Source of the DNA: JBBKWJ01 sp037968895
GTDB lineage: Bacteria > Actinomycetota > Acidimicrobiia > Acidimicrobiales > SZUA-35
Reading direction: 5' to 3'
Length of the DNA: 29,522 nucleotides
NCBI GenBank assembly: GCA_037968895.1
Contig: JBBKWJ010000114.1
Coordinates: 1 to 29,522 of the forward strand
Shown piece by piece: positions 1 through 8,552 of the stretch. The notes under the pieces are model-generated. The model was not told where the DNA came from and did no database searches. It saw only the letters and a list, made by a program, of their open reading frames with translations. A program made the position numbers and the translations under genes. Positions within the stretch are counted from its first letter, which is position 1; each line of letters opens with the position of its first letter.

Positions 1-2190
1 CTGCTGCACACTGTCGGCCCCGATCTTGACCCAGCCCGACTGGATGTTGTCGATTACACCGTTGTAGGCAATGCGAGCAACAGCGTGCATCAGCAGGTTC
101 TCTCTGAACGTAGGACCGCGCCTGGCTTTGTGCTGGAGGTAAATCGGCGATGCCATGTGGACGAACGGCAGCCCAACGAACTCAGTGAACCCGCCGGTCT
201 CTTTCTGCAGGTCGCGGGTTCGGAGAAAGTGGTTGACCCAGTGCTTTGGCGATTCGATCGAACCGAACATGATTGTGATGTTGGATCGCAGGCCAATCTT
301 GTGGGCGGTGCGGTGCGCATGAAGCCATTGTTCGGTGTCGATCTTGTCTGGACAGAGAATCGAGCGAACCTCGTCGTCGAGAATCTCGGCGGCGGTGCCG
401 GGCAACGACCGTAGCCCCGCTTCCATCATGCGGATCAGGTAGGACTCAAGCGGCTCATCAAGCCGGCGAGCTCCTTCAATAACCTCGAGGGCGGTGAACC
501 CATGCACGTGAATGTCAGGGGCCACCTCTTTCACGGCGCGGCAGACATCGAGGTAGTAGTCGCCATCGAAGTCAGGATGGATGCCGCCCTGTAGGCATAC
601 CTCGGTTGCGCCTAGCTCGACTGCCTCGACAACCCGTTCTTGCATCTGTTCGAGTGTGAGCAGGTACGGCTTACCTCGCAGGTTGAGGCTGAGTGGACCT
701 TTCGAGAATCCACAGAACTTGCACTTGAACGTGCAGACATTCGTGTAGTTGATGTTGCGGTTTTGCACGTAGGTAACATCGTCGCCAACCGCAGCAAACC
801 GGAGCTCATCTGCGAGTTCGGCCACCGCTTCGACCTCGCGGCCTCGGGCCTGGAACAGTGTGAGAATCTCGTCGCCGCCGACTTCCTCGCCTGCTTGAAC
901 ACCATTAATTACTTCGGCAACGGGGCCGCGGAGCTGGTGGTTGAGAGACCCACCCCGAGGCACTGGCACGATCGGGCGAGGCGACGTCGGGGCGCCCGAA
1001 TACCACTGCGTTGAGCGATCGCCAATGATCACGACGTCTGCGCCGTCATCGCTCTTCTTGACGAATTCGGTTTTCTCTGGGAACTGTGCTCCCGGATCAT
1101 CGCGGCCAAGGCGCTCGGAGTCCGAGCGGTCCATAACCGGGAACCGCATGCGCTCGTCGAGCCAGGTCGTTGGATCGTCGGAGAATTCTGCGTAGATCGT
1201 CAAGCGGGGCGCGAGCTCAAAGCCCGCATCCTCGGTCCGGCTTCGGATGAGGTCGACATCGGGCCACGGCCGCTCTGGGTTGACGTGGTCAGCAGTCACC
1301 GGGGACACGCCGCCCCAATCGTCGATGCCAGCGCCAAGCAGGATCTGGAACTCATCGCTCAGGTTGGGCGGGGCCTGCAGGTGTACCGAGTCGGGGAGGA
1401 TCAGCCGGGCTAAGGCAATGGCTCGCAGGTATGCCTCTTCGGGGCAGGGCTCGTGCTTCCACATGGCGGTCCCAGGCTTGGGAAGGAAGTTCTGCACAAT
1501 CACTTCCTGCACCTGACCGTGTTGCTCGTGCGACTCGGCGATCGCGACCAGGGCATCAATACGGTCTTGCTCGTTTTCGCCGATGCCTACGAGAATGCCC
1601 GTGGTGAAGGGGATCTTCAGCCGACCAGCCAGGTCGAGTGTGTCGAGGCGACGCTGCGGCTCCTTGTCTGGAGCGCCGCGGTGAGCTTCGAGATCGTCAC
1701 GTAGTGACTCGATCATCATGCCCTGGCTGGCCGAGACAGTTCGCAGCGCGAGCAACTCGTCTTCGTACAGCGCTCCTGCGTTTGCGTGTGGGAGCAAGCC
1801 AGTCTCTTTGATGACGAGCTCGCACATTGCAGCGAGGTAAGAAACAGTTGAGTCATAGCCGCGCTCGGCCAGCCACTCTTGGGCTGCTGGATAGCGCAGC
1901 TCTGGACGCTCACCAAGGGTAAACAACGCTTCATGGCAGCCAGCCCTGGCGCCCTGACGGGCGATCTTGAGTACATCGGCTGGTTCAAGGAACGGGCTGT
2001 CGAGACGCGCAGGCGGTTGGGCAAACGTGCAATAACCGCACTTGTCTTGGCACAGCATCGTCAACGGAATGAAAACCTTTGGCGAATAGGTAATCCGCGT
2101 GCCGAAGAGGCTGTCACGGCGAGCCGCCGCCTCTTCGAGGAGTTGGGCAGTGCTGACATCGGCCAGGTGCTTTGGAAAGGTCAAGGTCAC
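1..2190 (-). CDS. fbiC: FO synthase (fused CofG/CofH), 3' end outside the window
   Basis: Two-domain radical SAM enzyme that makes 7,8-didemethyl-8-hydroxy-5-deazariboflavin (FO), the chromophore of coenzyme F420, from tyrosine and a flavin-pathway pyrimidine. 730 residues are visible and the frame is still open at base 1; fused FbiC proteins are usually a little over 800 residues. The N-terminal CofG half carries CQDKCGYC (C47, C51, C54). The C-terminal CofH half carries CTFKCKFC (C486, C490, C493). Both are CX3CX2C cluster motifs. The start is GTG at 2190, whose GTGA overlaps the TGA of the upstream HxlR gene; AGGA lies just upstream. The overlap implies translational coupling to the regulator. 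No internal stop or shift was seen in the translation. The identification is firm; only the C-terminus is missing. A conventional start-to-stop ORF listing misses this gene because no stop lies in the window. Confidence 0.95.
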   Translation of the reverse strand, partial: MTLTFPKHLADVSTAQLLEEAAARRDSLFGTRITYSPKVFIPLTMLCQDKCGYCTFAQPPARLDSPFLEPADVLKIARQGARAGCHEALFTLGERPELRYPAAQEWLAERGYDSTVSYLAAMCELVIKETGLLPHANAGALYEDELLALRTVSASQGMMIESLRDDLEAHRGAPDKEPQRRLDTLDLAGRLKIPFTTGILVGIGENEQDRIDALVAIAESHEQHGQVQEVIVQNFLPKPGTAMWKHEPCPEEAYLRAIALARLILPDSVHLQAPPNLSDEFQILLGAGIDDWGGVSPVTADHVNPERPWPDVDLIRSRTEDAGFELAPRLTIYAEFSDDPTTWLDERMRFPVMDRSDSERLGRDDPGAQFPEKTEFVKKSDDGADVVIIGDRSTQWYSGAPTSPRPIVPVPRGGSLNHQLRGPVAEVINGVQAGEEVGGDEILTLFQARGREVEAVAELADELRFAAVGDDVTYVQNRNINYTNVCTFKCKFCGFSKGPLSLNLRGKPYLLTLEQMQERVVEAVELGATEVCLQGGIHPDFDGDYYLDVCRAVKEVAPDIHVHGFTALEVIEGARRLDEPLESYLIRMMEAGLRSLPGTAAEILDDEVRSILCPDKIDTEQWLHAHRTAHKIGLRSNITIMFGSIESPKHWVNHFLRTRDLQKETGGFTEFVGLPFVHMASPIYLQHKARRGPTFRENLLMHAVARIAYNGVIDNIQSGWVKIGADSVQQ

Positions 2191-2618
2191 GAGTGATTCC
2201 TACTTCTTATGTGTCCGGGAGTTACTACGACGTCGCAGGTAGGACATCGGGTTGCGAGTTCGAGCGGTGTTGAGCACGTATCGTGGACCAGCACGGTTGG
2301 TGGGTCGTCGTGCGCATACCAATGGTCGCCCCATCGCATCAGCGCGATGAGGGTCGCCGAAAGGTCGGCGCCCATAGGTGTCAGTCGGTATTCATACCGA
2401 AGGGGCGACGTTTGATACGGCACCTTCGAGAGGACGCCAACCGCAACGAGACGGCGCAACCGGCTGGCCAACAAGTTCTTGGCAATGCCAAGGTCGTCTT
2501 GGATCTCAGAGAATCGCCTGACACCCCGAAAAGCGTTACGAAGAATCAGTAGACTCCAGCGATCGCCAATGACATCGACGGCAGATTCAATAGAACATTG
2601 GTTGCCACTGGGGGTCAT
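2187..2618 (-). CDS. HxlR-family winged-helix transcriptional regulator
   Basis: 143-residue DNA-binding protein. The N-terminal winged helix-turn-helix contains the family hallmarks CSIESAVDVIGDRWSLLILR (residues 8-27) and FSEIQDDLGIAKNLLASRL (36-54), with the wing at RYEYRLTPMG (74-83). Cys8 is at the position where several HxlR proteins sense oxidants or electrophiles. The C-terminal tail adds C115 and the pair C125/C128 (CPTC), as in HxlR proteins with a small metal or redox knuckle. The ATG at 2618 lies inside a perfect inverted repeat and 7 nt after a TACTTT -10 box, suggesting a leaderless, self-regulated transcript. Its stop overlaps the fbiC start by 4 nt. Family assignment is firm; the signal sensed and control of fbiC are inference. 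Confidence 0.92.
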   Translation of the reverse strand: MTPSGNQCSIESAVDVIGDRWSLLILRNAFRGVRRFSEIQDDLGIAKNLLASRLRRLVAVGVLSKVPYQTSPLRYEYRLTPMGADLSATLIALMRWGDHWYAHDDPPTVLVHDTCSTPLELATRCPTCDVVVTPGHIRSRNHS

Positions 2619-2639
2619 GGTTTAAAAAGTAAACCATGA
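2615..2639 (-). promoter_or_regulatory. Candidate HxlR operator and leaderless promoter
   Basis: A perfect 10-bp inverted repeat: TCATGGTTTA at 2615-2624 and TAAACCATGA at 2630-2639, with a 5-nt centre. On the minus strand it contains a TACTTT -10 box (2631-2626), 7 nt, then the ATG of the HxlR gene (2618-2616). Binding here would cover both the -10 box and the transcript start, the geometry of an autorepressor site. The symmetry is seen directly; the binding protein is inferred from location. Confidence 0.7.
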
Positions 2640-2680
2640 CACCGCACGTGATACCAATCGCGACCCGAAGTATTCAGATG

Positions 2681-3466
2681 TTACGAGTAACTGGCTCCTA
2701 AGCCAGCCTGGGCGTCTTGTTGGATCCCGTAGCTAGGGATCGGGTATCGCAGGCCGTTTCGAGACAAGGCCTCGAGTCCAGCGATCGCTCCCGGCAGGAA
2801 CTTTGGAGGAATTGCCATCAAGAGTTCGTCATCTTGCACTCCCCCGTAGCGACGTTCGGCGAAGCAGGGAATCGACACGCTTGGCTCGCCCGTAGAGAGC
2901 GCCCTGCCCCACGAATCGGCGCACGACGATTCGCCGACGCAGCCCCATTCGAAGTTCTTATAGCCAGACCATTGGAGCCCATTAATCAACAGAATCATCT
3001 GGGCCGGCGTCGCATAGATCATGCAGATGTCTGGTGGGTCGAGGCGGCCAGTAACCAGCGGCGACACCGCCATCGCCTGGTACTTTCCGTATTCGACCGT
3101 ATGCATCGCATTCTGGTGGATTGATGAGTCTTCAACCGTTTCGAACCACACGCCCGCCATGTGCTTGCCCGAGAGCCATTGCTCATCTCGGGGATGCAGA
3201 CCAAGCACTGCACCGCATTGGGCACCGACAAGGTCGTCGTTCGTTATGCCGACTGTCCAATTGAGACGAGACGCCATGCCGACTATCTGATCTGCGGTGT
3301 GGATTGTCTTGGGGCGCCGAATCTTTGGGATGGCCTCCATTGCCTCAACAGTCTCGAACATCTTCATGCCGATCGGCGTTGTTCGCAGACGGAGCAATCG
3401 GTTGAGGTCGTCGACCAGCGACGCCCATTCAATTGCTGAACCGTCAAATTTGAGCGATGTTCCCAT
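2681..3466 (-). CDS. DUF169 (COG2043) family protein
   Basis: About 261 residues from ATG 3466. The family is recognised from its C-terminal signature: a paired-Cys segment WGCVGESSCADSWGRAL, then SIPCFAERRYGG followed by DDELLMAIP, matching the 'GC-x-G-S ... G-D-DEL-x-x-x-I-P' layout of DUF169. The mid-protein QCGAVLGL segment also fits. The function of the family is not established, and many members are annotated only as Cys-rich. The frame stays open to a TTG at 3517, but that start would lie only 5 bases from the divergent lipoprotein start; ATG 3466, preceded by GGGGAG, leaves promoter room. Spacing from GGGGAG to ATG is short, so the start is uncertain. It runs in the same direction as the HxlR gene, 62 bases upstream of it, and could be co-transcribed. 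Confidence 0.75.
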   Translation of the reverse strand: MGTSLKFDGSAIEWASLVDDLNRLLRLRTTPIGMKMFETVEAMEAIPKIRRPKTIHTADQIVGMASRLNWTVGITNDDLVGAQCGAVLGLHPRDEQWLSGKHMAGVWFETVEDSSIHQNAMHTVEYGKYQAMAVSPLVTGRLDPPDICMIYATPAQMILLINGLQWSGYKNFEWGCVGESSCADSWGRALSTGEPSVSIPCFAERRYGGVQDDELLMAIPPKFLPGAIAGLEALSRNGLRYPIPSYGIQQDAQAGLGASYS

Positions 3467-3522
3467 TTCTCCCCACTTCAGCGTTTTCTCAAGGTCAAGT
3501 TTGAGATGCCGACACAATAGAC

Positions 3523-3912
3523 GTGACGAACATTCGAACCATCATCCTGGGCCTCGCCGCCGCAACCATGACATTGAGCGCCTGTGGGTCAGATACCGAG
3601 GCCTCCGCGCCGCCTGAGTCGTTGGCATACGCCGAGCAACCGGTTCGGCCATCAACCACCCTCATCGCGTTCAAGCCGGACGTCGAGATGACAGACAGCC
3701 AGGAGGCCCTCACGACATTCGAGGCCGCCCTCATCTGCGATCGGGGCAGCCGATCGTTCGAATCAGCAGGCGCAATCGACGAGTCACGAGATGCGCTCTT
3801 GGCCGACTACGGACTAACGCTCGACGAGTACATGGCCTTCAGAGGCGAACTCGAAGCGAACAGAGACCTCCGCGACGTCATCATCTACAAGTATCAGGAA
3901 TCGTGCGGCTAA
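3523..3912 (+). CDS. Small putative lipoprotein
   Basis: 129 residues starting at GTG 3523. The N-terminus is a lipoprotein signal peptide: basic MTNIR, a hydrophobic stretch (about residues 6-17), then the lipobox LSAC with the lipidated Cys at position 21, followed by a polar GSDTEASAP linker. The mature part is acidic with two further cysteines (in LICDRGS and at the C-terminal ESCG), possibly one disulfide. No known domain was recognised, so it should be treated as a membrane-anchored extracytoplasmic protein of unknown role. The TAA stop overlaps the mfd stop by a few bases in convergent orientation. Confidence 0.75.
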   Translation: MTNIRTIILGLAAATMTLSACGSDTEASAPPESLAYAEQPVRPSTTLIAFKPDVEMTDSQEALTTFEAALICDRGSRSFESAGAIDESRDALLADYGLTLDEYMAFRGELEANRDLRDVIIYKYQESCG

Positions 3913-6900
3913 CTAACTGACGCCGCGCTCTTTCCCGCCGACACAACGACAGGCTCTGGTGGGAAGATCTGGGCCAAGAACACTCTGAGGTCTGCCCCAA
4001 GGGTGTTCTTCCTCATCAATCCAACTTGGATCTGGCCACCCTCAGGACCATATTCGTTCGGTTTCCAGACGCCGTTCTTGGCCAGCCGCGTGAACTTCAT
4101 TTCTTGGCTCACCTTCAGGCGAACTGGCCCGAGCTTGGCTATGAACTCGGGACCCCCGAAGCCGGGACCCTTGATTGTGGCGACTTCCCGAATACCGATT
4201 CGTGCGCAATCGGCCCTTAGAAGCGCAACCTCGAGCAGCTTCTCAGAAACTGCGGGAACCGGACCATACCGATCGAGCCATTCGGCACGGATCTCTTCAA
4301 CCTCAGCTTCGCTCGACACCGCGGCGAGGCGCCGGTAGGCCTCGAGTCGCTGCGACTCCGCAGGCACATAAGTGTCTGGCAAGTTGGCGTCGACGGGCAG
4401 GTCGATCTTGATCTCAACTACCTCCTCGGCGACGGTGCCGTTGAGCTCAGCGACAGCTTCAGTCACCATCTGGCAATAGAGGTCGTAGCCAACGGCCGCG
4501 ATATGCCCAGATTGGCCGGTGCCTAAGAGGTTGCCAGCTCCGCGAATCTCGAGATCTCGCATCGCTATCTTGAATCCCGACCCGAGCTGGGTTGCTTCGC
4601 CGATGGTCTTCAGTCGTTCATAGGCTTCTTCTGTCAACGATGCGTCCGGCCTCGTGAAGAGATAGGCATACGCTCGCTGGCCTGAGCGACCTACTCGACC
4701 ACGGAGCTGGTGCAGCTGTCCGAGCCCAAGGATCTCGGCTCGGTCGACGACCAACGTATTGACCGTTGGCATGTCGATGCCAGACTCGATGATTGTGGTC
4801 GACACGAGAACGTCGTATTCGCCATCCCAGAAGTCGTAGACGATTTTCTCGAGGCTGCCTTCGTCCATCTGGCCGTGAGCAACCGCAACCCGGGCTTCTG
4901 GCACGAGCGCTCGAATCTCGTCTGCAACCTTGTCGATCGACTGGACCCGGTTGTGTACGAAGAAAACTTGGCCTTCGCGGAGCAGTTCGCGACGGATGGC
5001 CTCGGTCACCGCGCGCTCGTCGTATTCGCCAACGTAAGTGAGGATCGGTTGTCTGTCGGCAGGAGGTGTGTTGAGAATCGAGAGATCGCGAATGCCGGTA
5101 AGACTCATTTCGAGTGTCCGCGGAATTGGAGTCGCGGTGAGCGTCAGCACGTCGACGTTGGCCGCCAGTCGCTTGATGCTCTCCTTGTGCGAAACGCCGA
5201 ACCGCTGTTCTTCGTCGACCACAAGCAAGCCGAGTTTTGGGAAGTTGATGTCGTCAGACAGGATCCGGTGGGTTCCGATGAGCACGTCTACTTCGCCCGC
5301 CTCGACCGCGGCGACGACCACTCTGGCCTGCTTCGTGGTGAGAAACCGGCTCAGCACCTCGACTCTGATTGGGTAGGGGGCGAGCCGATCAGCGAAGGTC
5401 TGGAAGTGCTGTTGGGCCAACAAGGTGGTCGGCACCAGAATTGCGGTCTGATAACCCGACTGCACGGCCTTAAAGATTCCGCGCAACGCCACTTCAGTCT
5501 TACCAAAACCGACGTCGCCGACGACAAGCCGGTCCATGGGAACCGGTCGCTCCATGTCGTCCTTGATTTCGGCGATAGTGGTCGCTTGATCGGGAGTCAG
5601 CTCGTATGGGAACGCAGCCTCAATTTCGGTCTGCCACGGCGTGTCGTGCTCGAATACAATGCCAGCCGCCGCCATTCGTGTTTGGTAGAGCACGACCAGT
5701 TCTTGGGCGATCTCGGCAACCTCGCTGCGAACCTTCGCCTTGCTTTTAGCAAAGTCTGAACCACCAAGTCGATGAAGCGACGGCGAATCACCACCGGTGT
5801 AATGACGGATGAGATCGATCTGGTCAGACGGGATGTAGAGCTTGTCGTCGCCTCGGTACTCAAGCAAGAGGTAGTCACGCTCGTGTCCACCGATTGCACG
5901 CTTCACCATTCCCATGAACCGACCAACACCGTGTTGATGATGCACCACGTACGAGCCAGGCCGAAGGTCGTCGAAGAAACCATCGCTCTGCCGCTTGGCC
6001 CTGGCCTTGCGATGCGATCGGCGTCGACCAGTCAGCTCGTTCTCGGTGATTATTGCGAGTCCAACGGACGGGATCACGAAGCCCCGCTCAAGGTGCGCAA
6101 CCACAAGATGCAAACCAGGACTGAACACGTCGGGAGGGATCGCGCCATGATTGATTGGGGCGAGGTCCCATTCGCCAAGCAACGACTCGATGCGAGTCGC
6201 CGAACCAGCGCCTTCGGCCGTGATTACCACGGTGGCGCGATCGCTACCAAGTTGCTGAAGTCGCTTGGCCAGGGCTTCGCCTGGCGCTTCCCAGCCGGAG
6301 GCATCGACGATGGCGTCGTCTGGCCCCTGCGGAACGGGTGCAAGCGTGATCGCACGAGCACCCGTGCGGACGAGGAGCCGGTCAAACGACACATGCAACT
6401 GGGGGAAGCCATGCCCGTCGGCGGTGTCGTCGACCGCGCCCCAGGTCTTCGCCAACGTCGTTGCCAGGTCAGCTTCTTCGGCCAGCAGATCGGCGCCCCG
6501 ATCTCGCATTCGTCTGGGCTCGACGAGCACGATAAGCGCGTCGTCGCCAATCAGGTCGGGAAGAACTCGCTCCTCATCGGTCAGCCACGGTAGCCATGAC
6601 TCCATACCGTCGAAAAGCTGCCCATCGGACAACCGATCCCACTGCTCTCGTCCCCACGGCTCCTCAGCAACAAGCTCCTCGGCCCTCTGACGAACCTCGT
6701 CCGTTGCCAATAACTCTCGACACGGGAAAATCTCAACCTCAGCGAGGTCGACCGCAGAACGCTGATCGTTGATGGTGAAGGTCGAGAGTCGTTCGACCTC
6801 GTCGCCCCAAAGGTCGATCCGAATCGGCGCGTCGGCGGTTGAGGGGTACACATCGACGATCGAACCCCGCACTGCGACTTCGCCCCGGTGTTCCACTTGA

Positions 6901-7418
6901 GGTTCGCGACGATAGCCAAGGCCAACAAGCTCGGCGACGAGGGCTTGAGGATCAACCTGGTCTTCGCGGCCAATGACAATTGGGTCGACTTCTTCAACAT
7001 GCGGTCCGAGCCGCTGGACGAGGGCCCGAATTGGAGCGACCACGATCTGCGGCGCCGCTGCAGGGTCACGGAGTAGCCATAGCGTGCGCAGCCGCTGACC
7101 CATTGTCTCGATTGAGGGGCTAATTCGTTCGAACGGAAGGGTTTCCCACGCGGGAAACGACGCCACCTGGTCGGACCCCAGAAACAATGCAAGGTCGTTG
7201 GCGAGGCGATCCGCTTCTGCCGTGGTTGGCACGGCGACGAGAATCGGACGCCGCTGAGAGCTTTCGGCCAGTGCGGCAATGGCCGCAGCCCTTGCGGGTT
7301 CAGCGACTGCGAGTACCGAGGTGGATCGACCAACAAGGCGGATGATCGCAGGATCTTCGGTCAGCGGCCGAAGGAGGCGGTTGAAACTCAAGCGAACCCT
7401 TTGTGAGTGGTCTGTCAA
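3909..7418 (-). CDS. mfd: Transcription-repair coupling factor Mfd
   Basis: 1169 residues, the usual length for the family. Mfd is an ATP-driven DNA translocase that pushes or removes stalled RNA polymerase and recruits UvrA for strand-specific excision repair. Order of parts: UvrB-like N-terminal module; RNA-polymerase-interacting CarD-like domain beginning near residue 483 (LRPGSYVVHHQHGVGRFMGM); helicase core with Walker A GDVGFGKTE near 635 and motif II VVDEEQRFG near 733; then TATPIPRTLEMSL, the RGRVGRS motif, and a C-terminal autoinhibitory TRCF domain. The TTG start at 7418 overlaps the stop of the upstream VanZ-like gene (TTGA), suggesting coupling. It is the last gene of the glmU-prs-rplY-pth-vanZ-mfd cluster. 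No missing motif noted. Confidence 0.97.
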   Translation of the reverse strand: MTDHSQRVRLSFNRLLRPLTEDPAIIRLVGRSTSVLAVAEPARAAAIAALAESSQRRPILVAVPTTAEADRLANDLALFLGSDQVASFPAWETLPFERISPSIETMGQRLRTLWLLRDPAAAPQIVVAPIRALVQRLGPHVEEVDPIVIGREDQVDPQALVAELVGLGYRREPQVEHRGEVAVRGSIVDVYPSTADAPIRIDLWGDEVERLSTFTINDQRSAVDLAEVEIFPCRELLATDEVRQRAEELVAEEPWGREQWDRLSDGQLFDGMESWLPWLTDEERVLPDLIGDDALIVLVEPRRMRDRGADLLAEEADLATTLAKTWGAVDDTADGHGFPQLHVSFDRLLVRTGARAITLAPVPQGPDDAIVDASGWEAPGEALAKRLQQLGSDRATVVITAEGAGSATRIESLLGEWDLAPINHGAIPPDVFSPGLHLVVAHLERGFVIPSVGLAIITENELTGRRRSHRKARAKRQSDGFFDDLRPGSYVVHHQHGVGRFMGMVKRAIGGHERDYLLLEYRGDDKLYIPSDQIDLIRHYTGGDSPSLHRLGGSDFAKSKAKVRSEVAEIAQELVVLYQTRMAAAGIVFEHDTPWQTEIEAAFPYELTPDQATTIAEIKDDMERPVPMDRLVVGDVGFGKTEVALRGIFKAVQSGYQTAILVPTTLLAQQHFQTFADRLAPYPIRVEVLSRFLTTKQARVVVAAVEAGEVDVLIGTHRILSDDINFPKLGLLVVDEEQRFGVSHKESIKRLAANVDVLTLTATPIPRTLEMSLTGIRDLSILNTPPADRQPILTYVGEYDERAVTEAIRRELLREGQVFFVHNRVQSIDKVADEIRALVPEARVAVAHGQMDEGSLEKIVYDFWDGEYDVLVSTTIIESGIDMPTVNTLVVDRAEILGLGQLHQLRGRVGRSGQRAYAYLFTRPDASLTEEAYERLKTIGEATQLGSGFKIAMRDLEIRGAGNLLGTGQSGHIAAVGYDLYCQMVTEAVAELNGTVAEEVVEIKIDLPVDANLPDTYVPAESQRLEAYRRLAAVSSEAEVEEIRAEWLDRYGPVPAVSEKLLEVALLRADCARIGIREVATIKGPGFGGPEFIAKLGPVRLKVSQEMKFTRLAKNGVWKPNEYGPEGGQIQVGLMRKNTLGADLRVFLAQIFPPEPVVVSAGKSAASVS

Positions 7419-7876
7419 CCAAGAGCGCGACGACTCGTGGCAAAGGAAAATACCCTAGTCCCGATTGCGGCGACCCCAACGCCAACTAGCACGCCAAACG
7501 TGTTCGCAATGAAGTCTGATGCCTGCATGTTTCGCGACGAGGAGAGCAACGGTTGAGCCACTTCCATCGCCCCCGAGAAGCCAATGACTAACACGATAAT
7601 TGTGATCACGCCGAGGCGACCTCGCAGCGTGATATACGTCAGAATCGCAGCGACAAAGTAGAGGCCGAAGTGGCCAATAGCGTCGTAGGAGAATGGCACA
7701 TCAGAGCGGTCGATGAGATCGGCGTTGAAGCGAACTTCAACCTCGTGACCGATGCTTCTCACCCTGCGCCAGAGTGCTTGTGTGGCTCCGGGGGCGCGGT
7801 CGCCGAGCGATACTGCGCCGATCACAGCGAAGAATACAAGCGCTGCAATCGCGGGAACAACACGACGGTTCATCAA
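7415..7876 (-). CDS. VanZ-like family integral membrane protein
   Basis: 153-residue membrane protein. Hydrophobic segments appear near residues 6-25, 68-88, 92-112 and 124-144. The VanZ-like signature is present: HFGLYFVAAIL in the second segment, then a conserved Glu-x-x-Gln in SGAMEVAQPLL and RNMQASDFIANTFGVLVG (Arg, Asp and Asn in the typical order). The family is named after the teicoplanin-resistance accessory protein VanZ, but most members sit in unrelated genomes without known role, so resistance should not be inferred. It lies 34 bases after pth, and its stop overlaps the mfd start. The start ATG at 7876 is followed by a second ATG; either could be used. Confidence 0.82.
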   Translation of the reverse strand: MMNRRVVPAIAALVFFAVIGAVSLGDRAPGATQALWRRVRSIGHEVEVRFNADLIDRSDVPFSYDAIGHFGLYFVAAILTYITLRGRLGVITIIVLVIGFSGAMEVAQPLLSSSRNMQASDFIANTFGVLVGVGVAAIGTRVFSFATSRRALG

Positions 7877-7910
7877 GGAGACGGTAGACGTTGCTCGTGA
7901 CGAAGTGGTT

Positions 7911-8543
7911 TCAGTCGTCGTTCGATCGGCGGTTGACCGTGTTCATCGTTGCTTCGAGGCCCTCATGCAGGAGTTGCTCGATCGCGTCGCACACTCGTTG
8001 CACCGCATCGTCGAGGTCAGCCTGTTCTGCCTTGCCGGGACGACGCAGTACGAAGTCGCGGCCAAGCTGTGATGAGGGCGGGCGACCAATGCCAATGCGG
8101 AGCCGCAGATAGTCGGTTGTTCCGACGTGCTGGGTAATTGAACGGAGACCGTTGTGGCCGGCGAGACCTCCGCCAGCCTTTAGTTTGAGGCGACCAACGT
8201 CGAGGTCGAGCTCATCGTGCATTACTACAAGATGGTCAGCGTCTTCGATACCGAACCGCCTCGCGAGGAGTCGCACCGACTCGCCCGAGTTATTCATGAA
8301 CGTTTGTGGAAAGGCGACTGCGACTCGTTTGTCGCCTATTCGCAGTTCAGCGACGAGCGCTCGCTCTTTGGCCTTTGTCAGCTTCTCGCCATAACGATCG
8401 GCAAGCGCCGCGGCAGCGTCGGCGCCGATGTTGTGTCGAGTCCGGTCGAACTCAGCCCCGGGATTGCCGAGACCGATAACGAGCAAGTCAGCCGGCGCAC
8501 CTCGACGCGGCGGCTCACCTGAGCGTCGCGAGAGGACCGACAT
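7911..8543 (-). CDS. pth: Peptidyl-tRNA hydrolase
   Basis: 210 residues. Cleaves the ester bond of peptidyl-tRNA dropped from ribosomes, recycling tRNA. Seen motifs: LLVIGLGNPGAEFDRTRHNIG with the catalytic His (RHN), FPQTFMNNSGESV with the substrate-binding Asn, MHDELDLDVGRLKLKAGGG with the conserved Asp, and GHNGLRSI. The first 19 residues (Arg/Pro rich) precede the usual beginning of the fold; ATG 8543 is the only good start and lies 9 bases after the rplY stop. The rplY-pth pairing is common across bacteria and reflects shared translation function. Confidence 0.95.
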   Translation of the reverse strand: MSVLSRRSGEPPRRGAPADLLVIGLGNPGAEFDRTRHNIGADAAAALADRYGEKLTKAKERALVAELRIGDKRVAVAFPQTFMNNSGESVRLLARRFGIEDADHLVVMHDELDLDVGRLKLKAGGGLAGHNGLRSITQHVGTTDYLRLRIGIGRPPSSQLGRDFVLRRPGKAEQADLDDAVQRVCDAIEQLLHEGLEATMNTVNRRSNDD

Positions 8544-8552
8544 GAGTTGGCC

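Noticed and set aside
4710..5759. 349-residue plus-strand open frame
   Set aside because: Lies wholly antisense to the helicase core of mfd, whose motifs are intact; the protein has no recognisable features.
7415..7876. VanZ-like gene as a glycopeptide-resistance determinant
   Set aside because: No vanHAX or related genes are nearby, and most VanZ-like proteins have no link to resistance.
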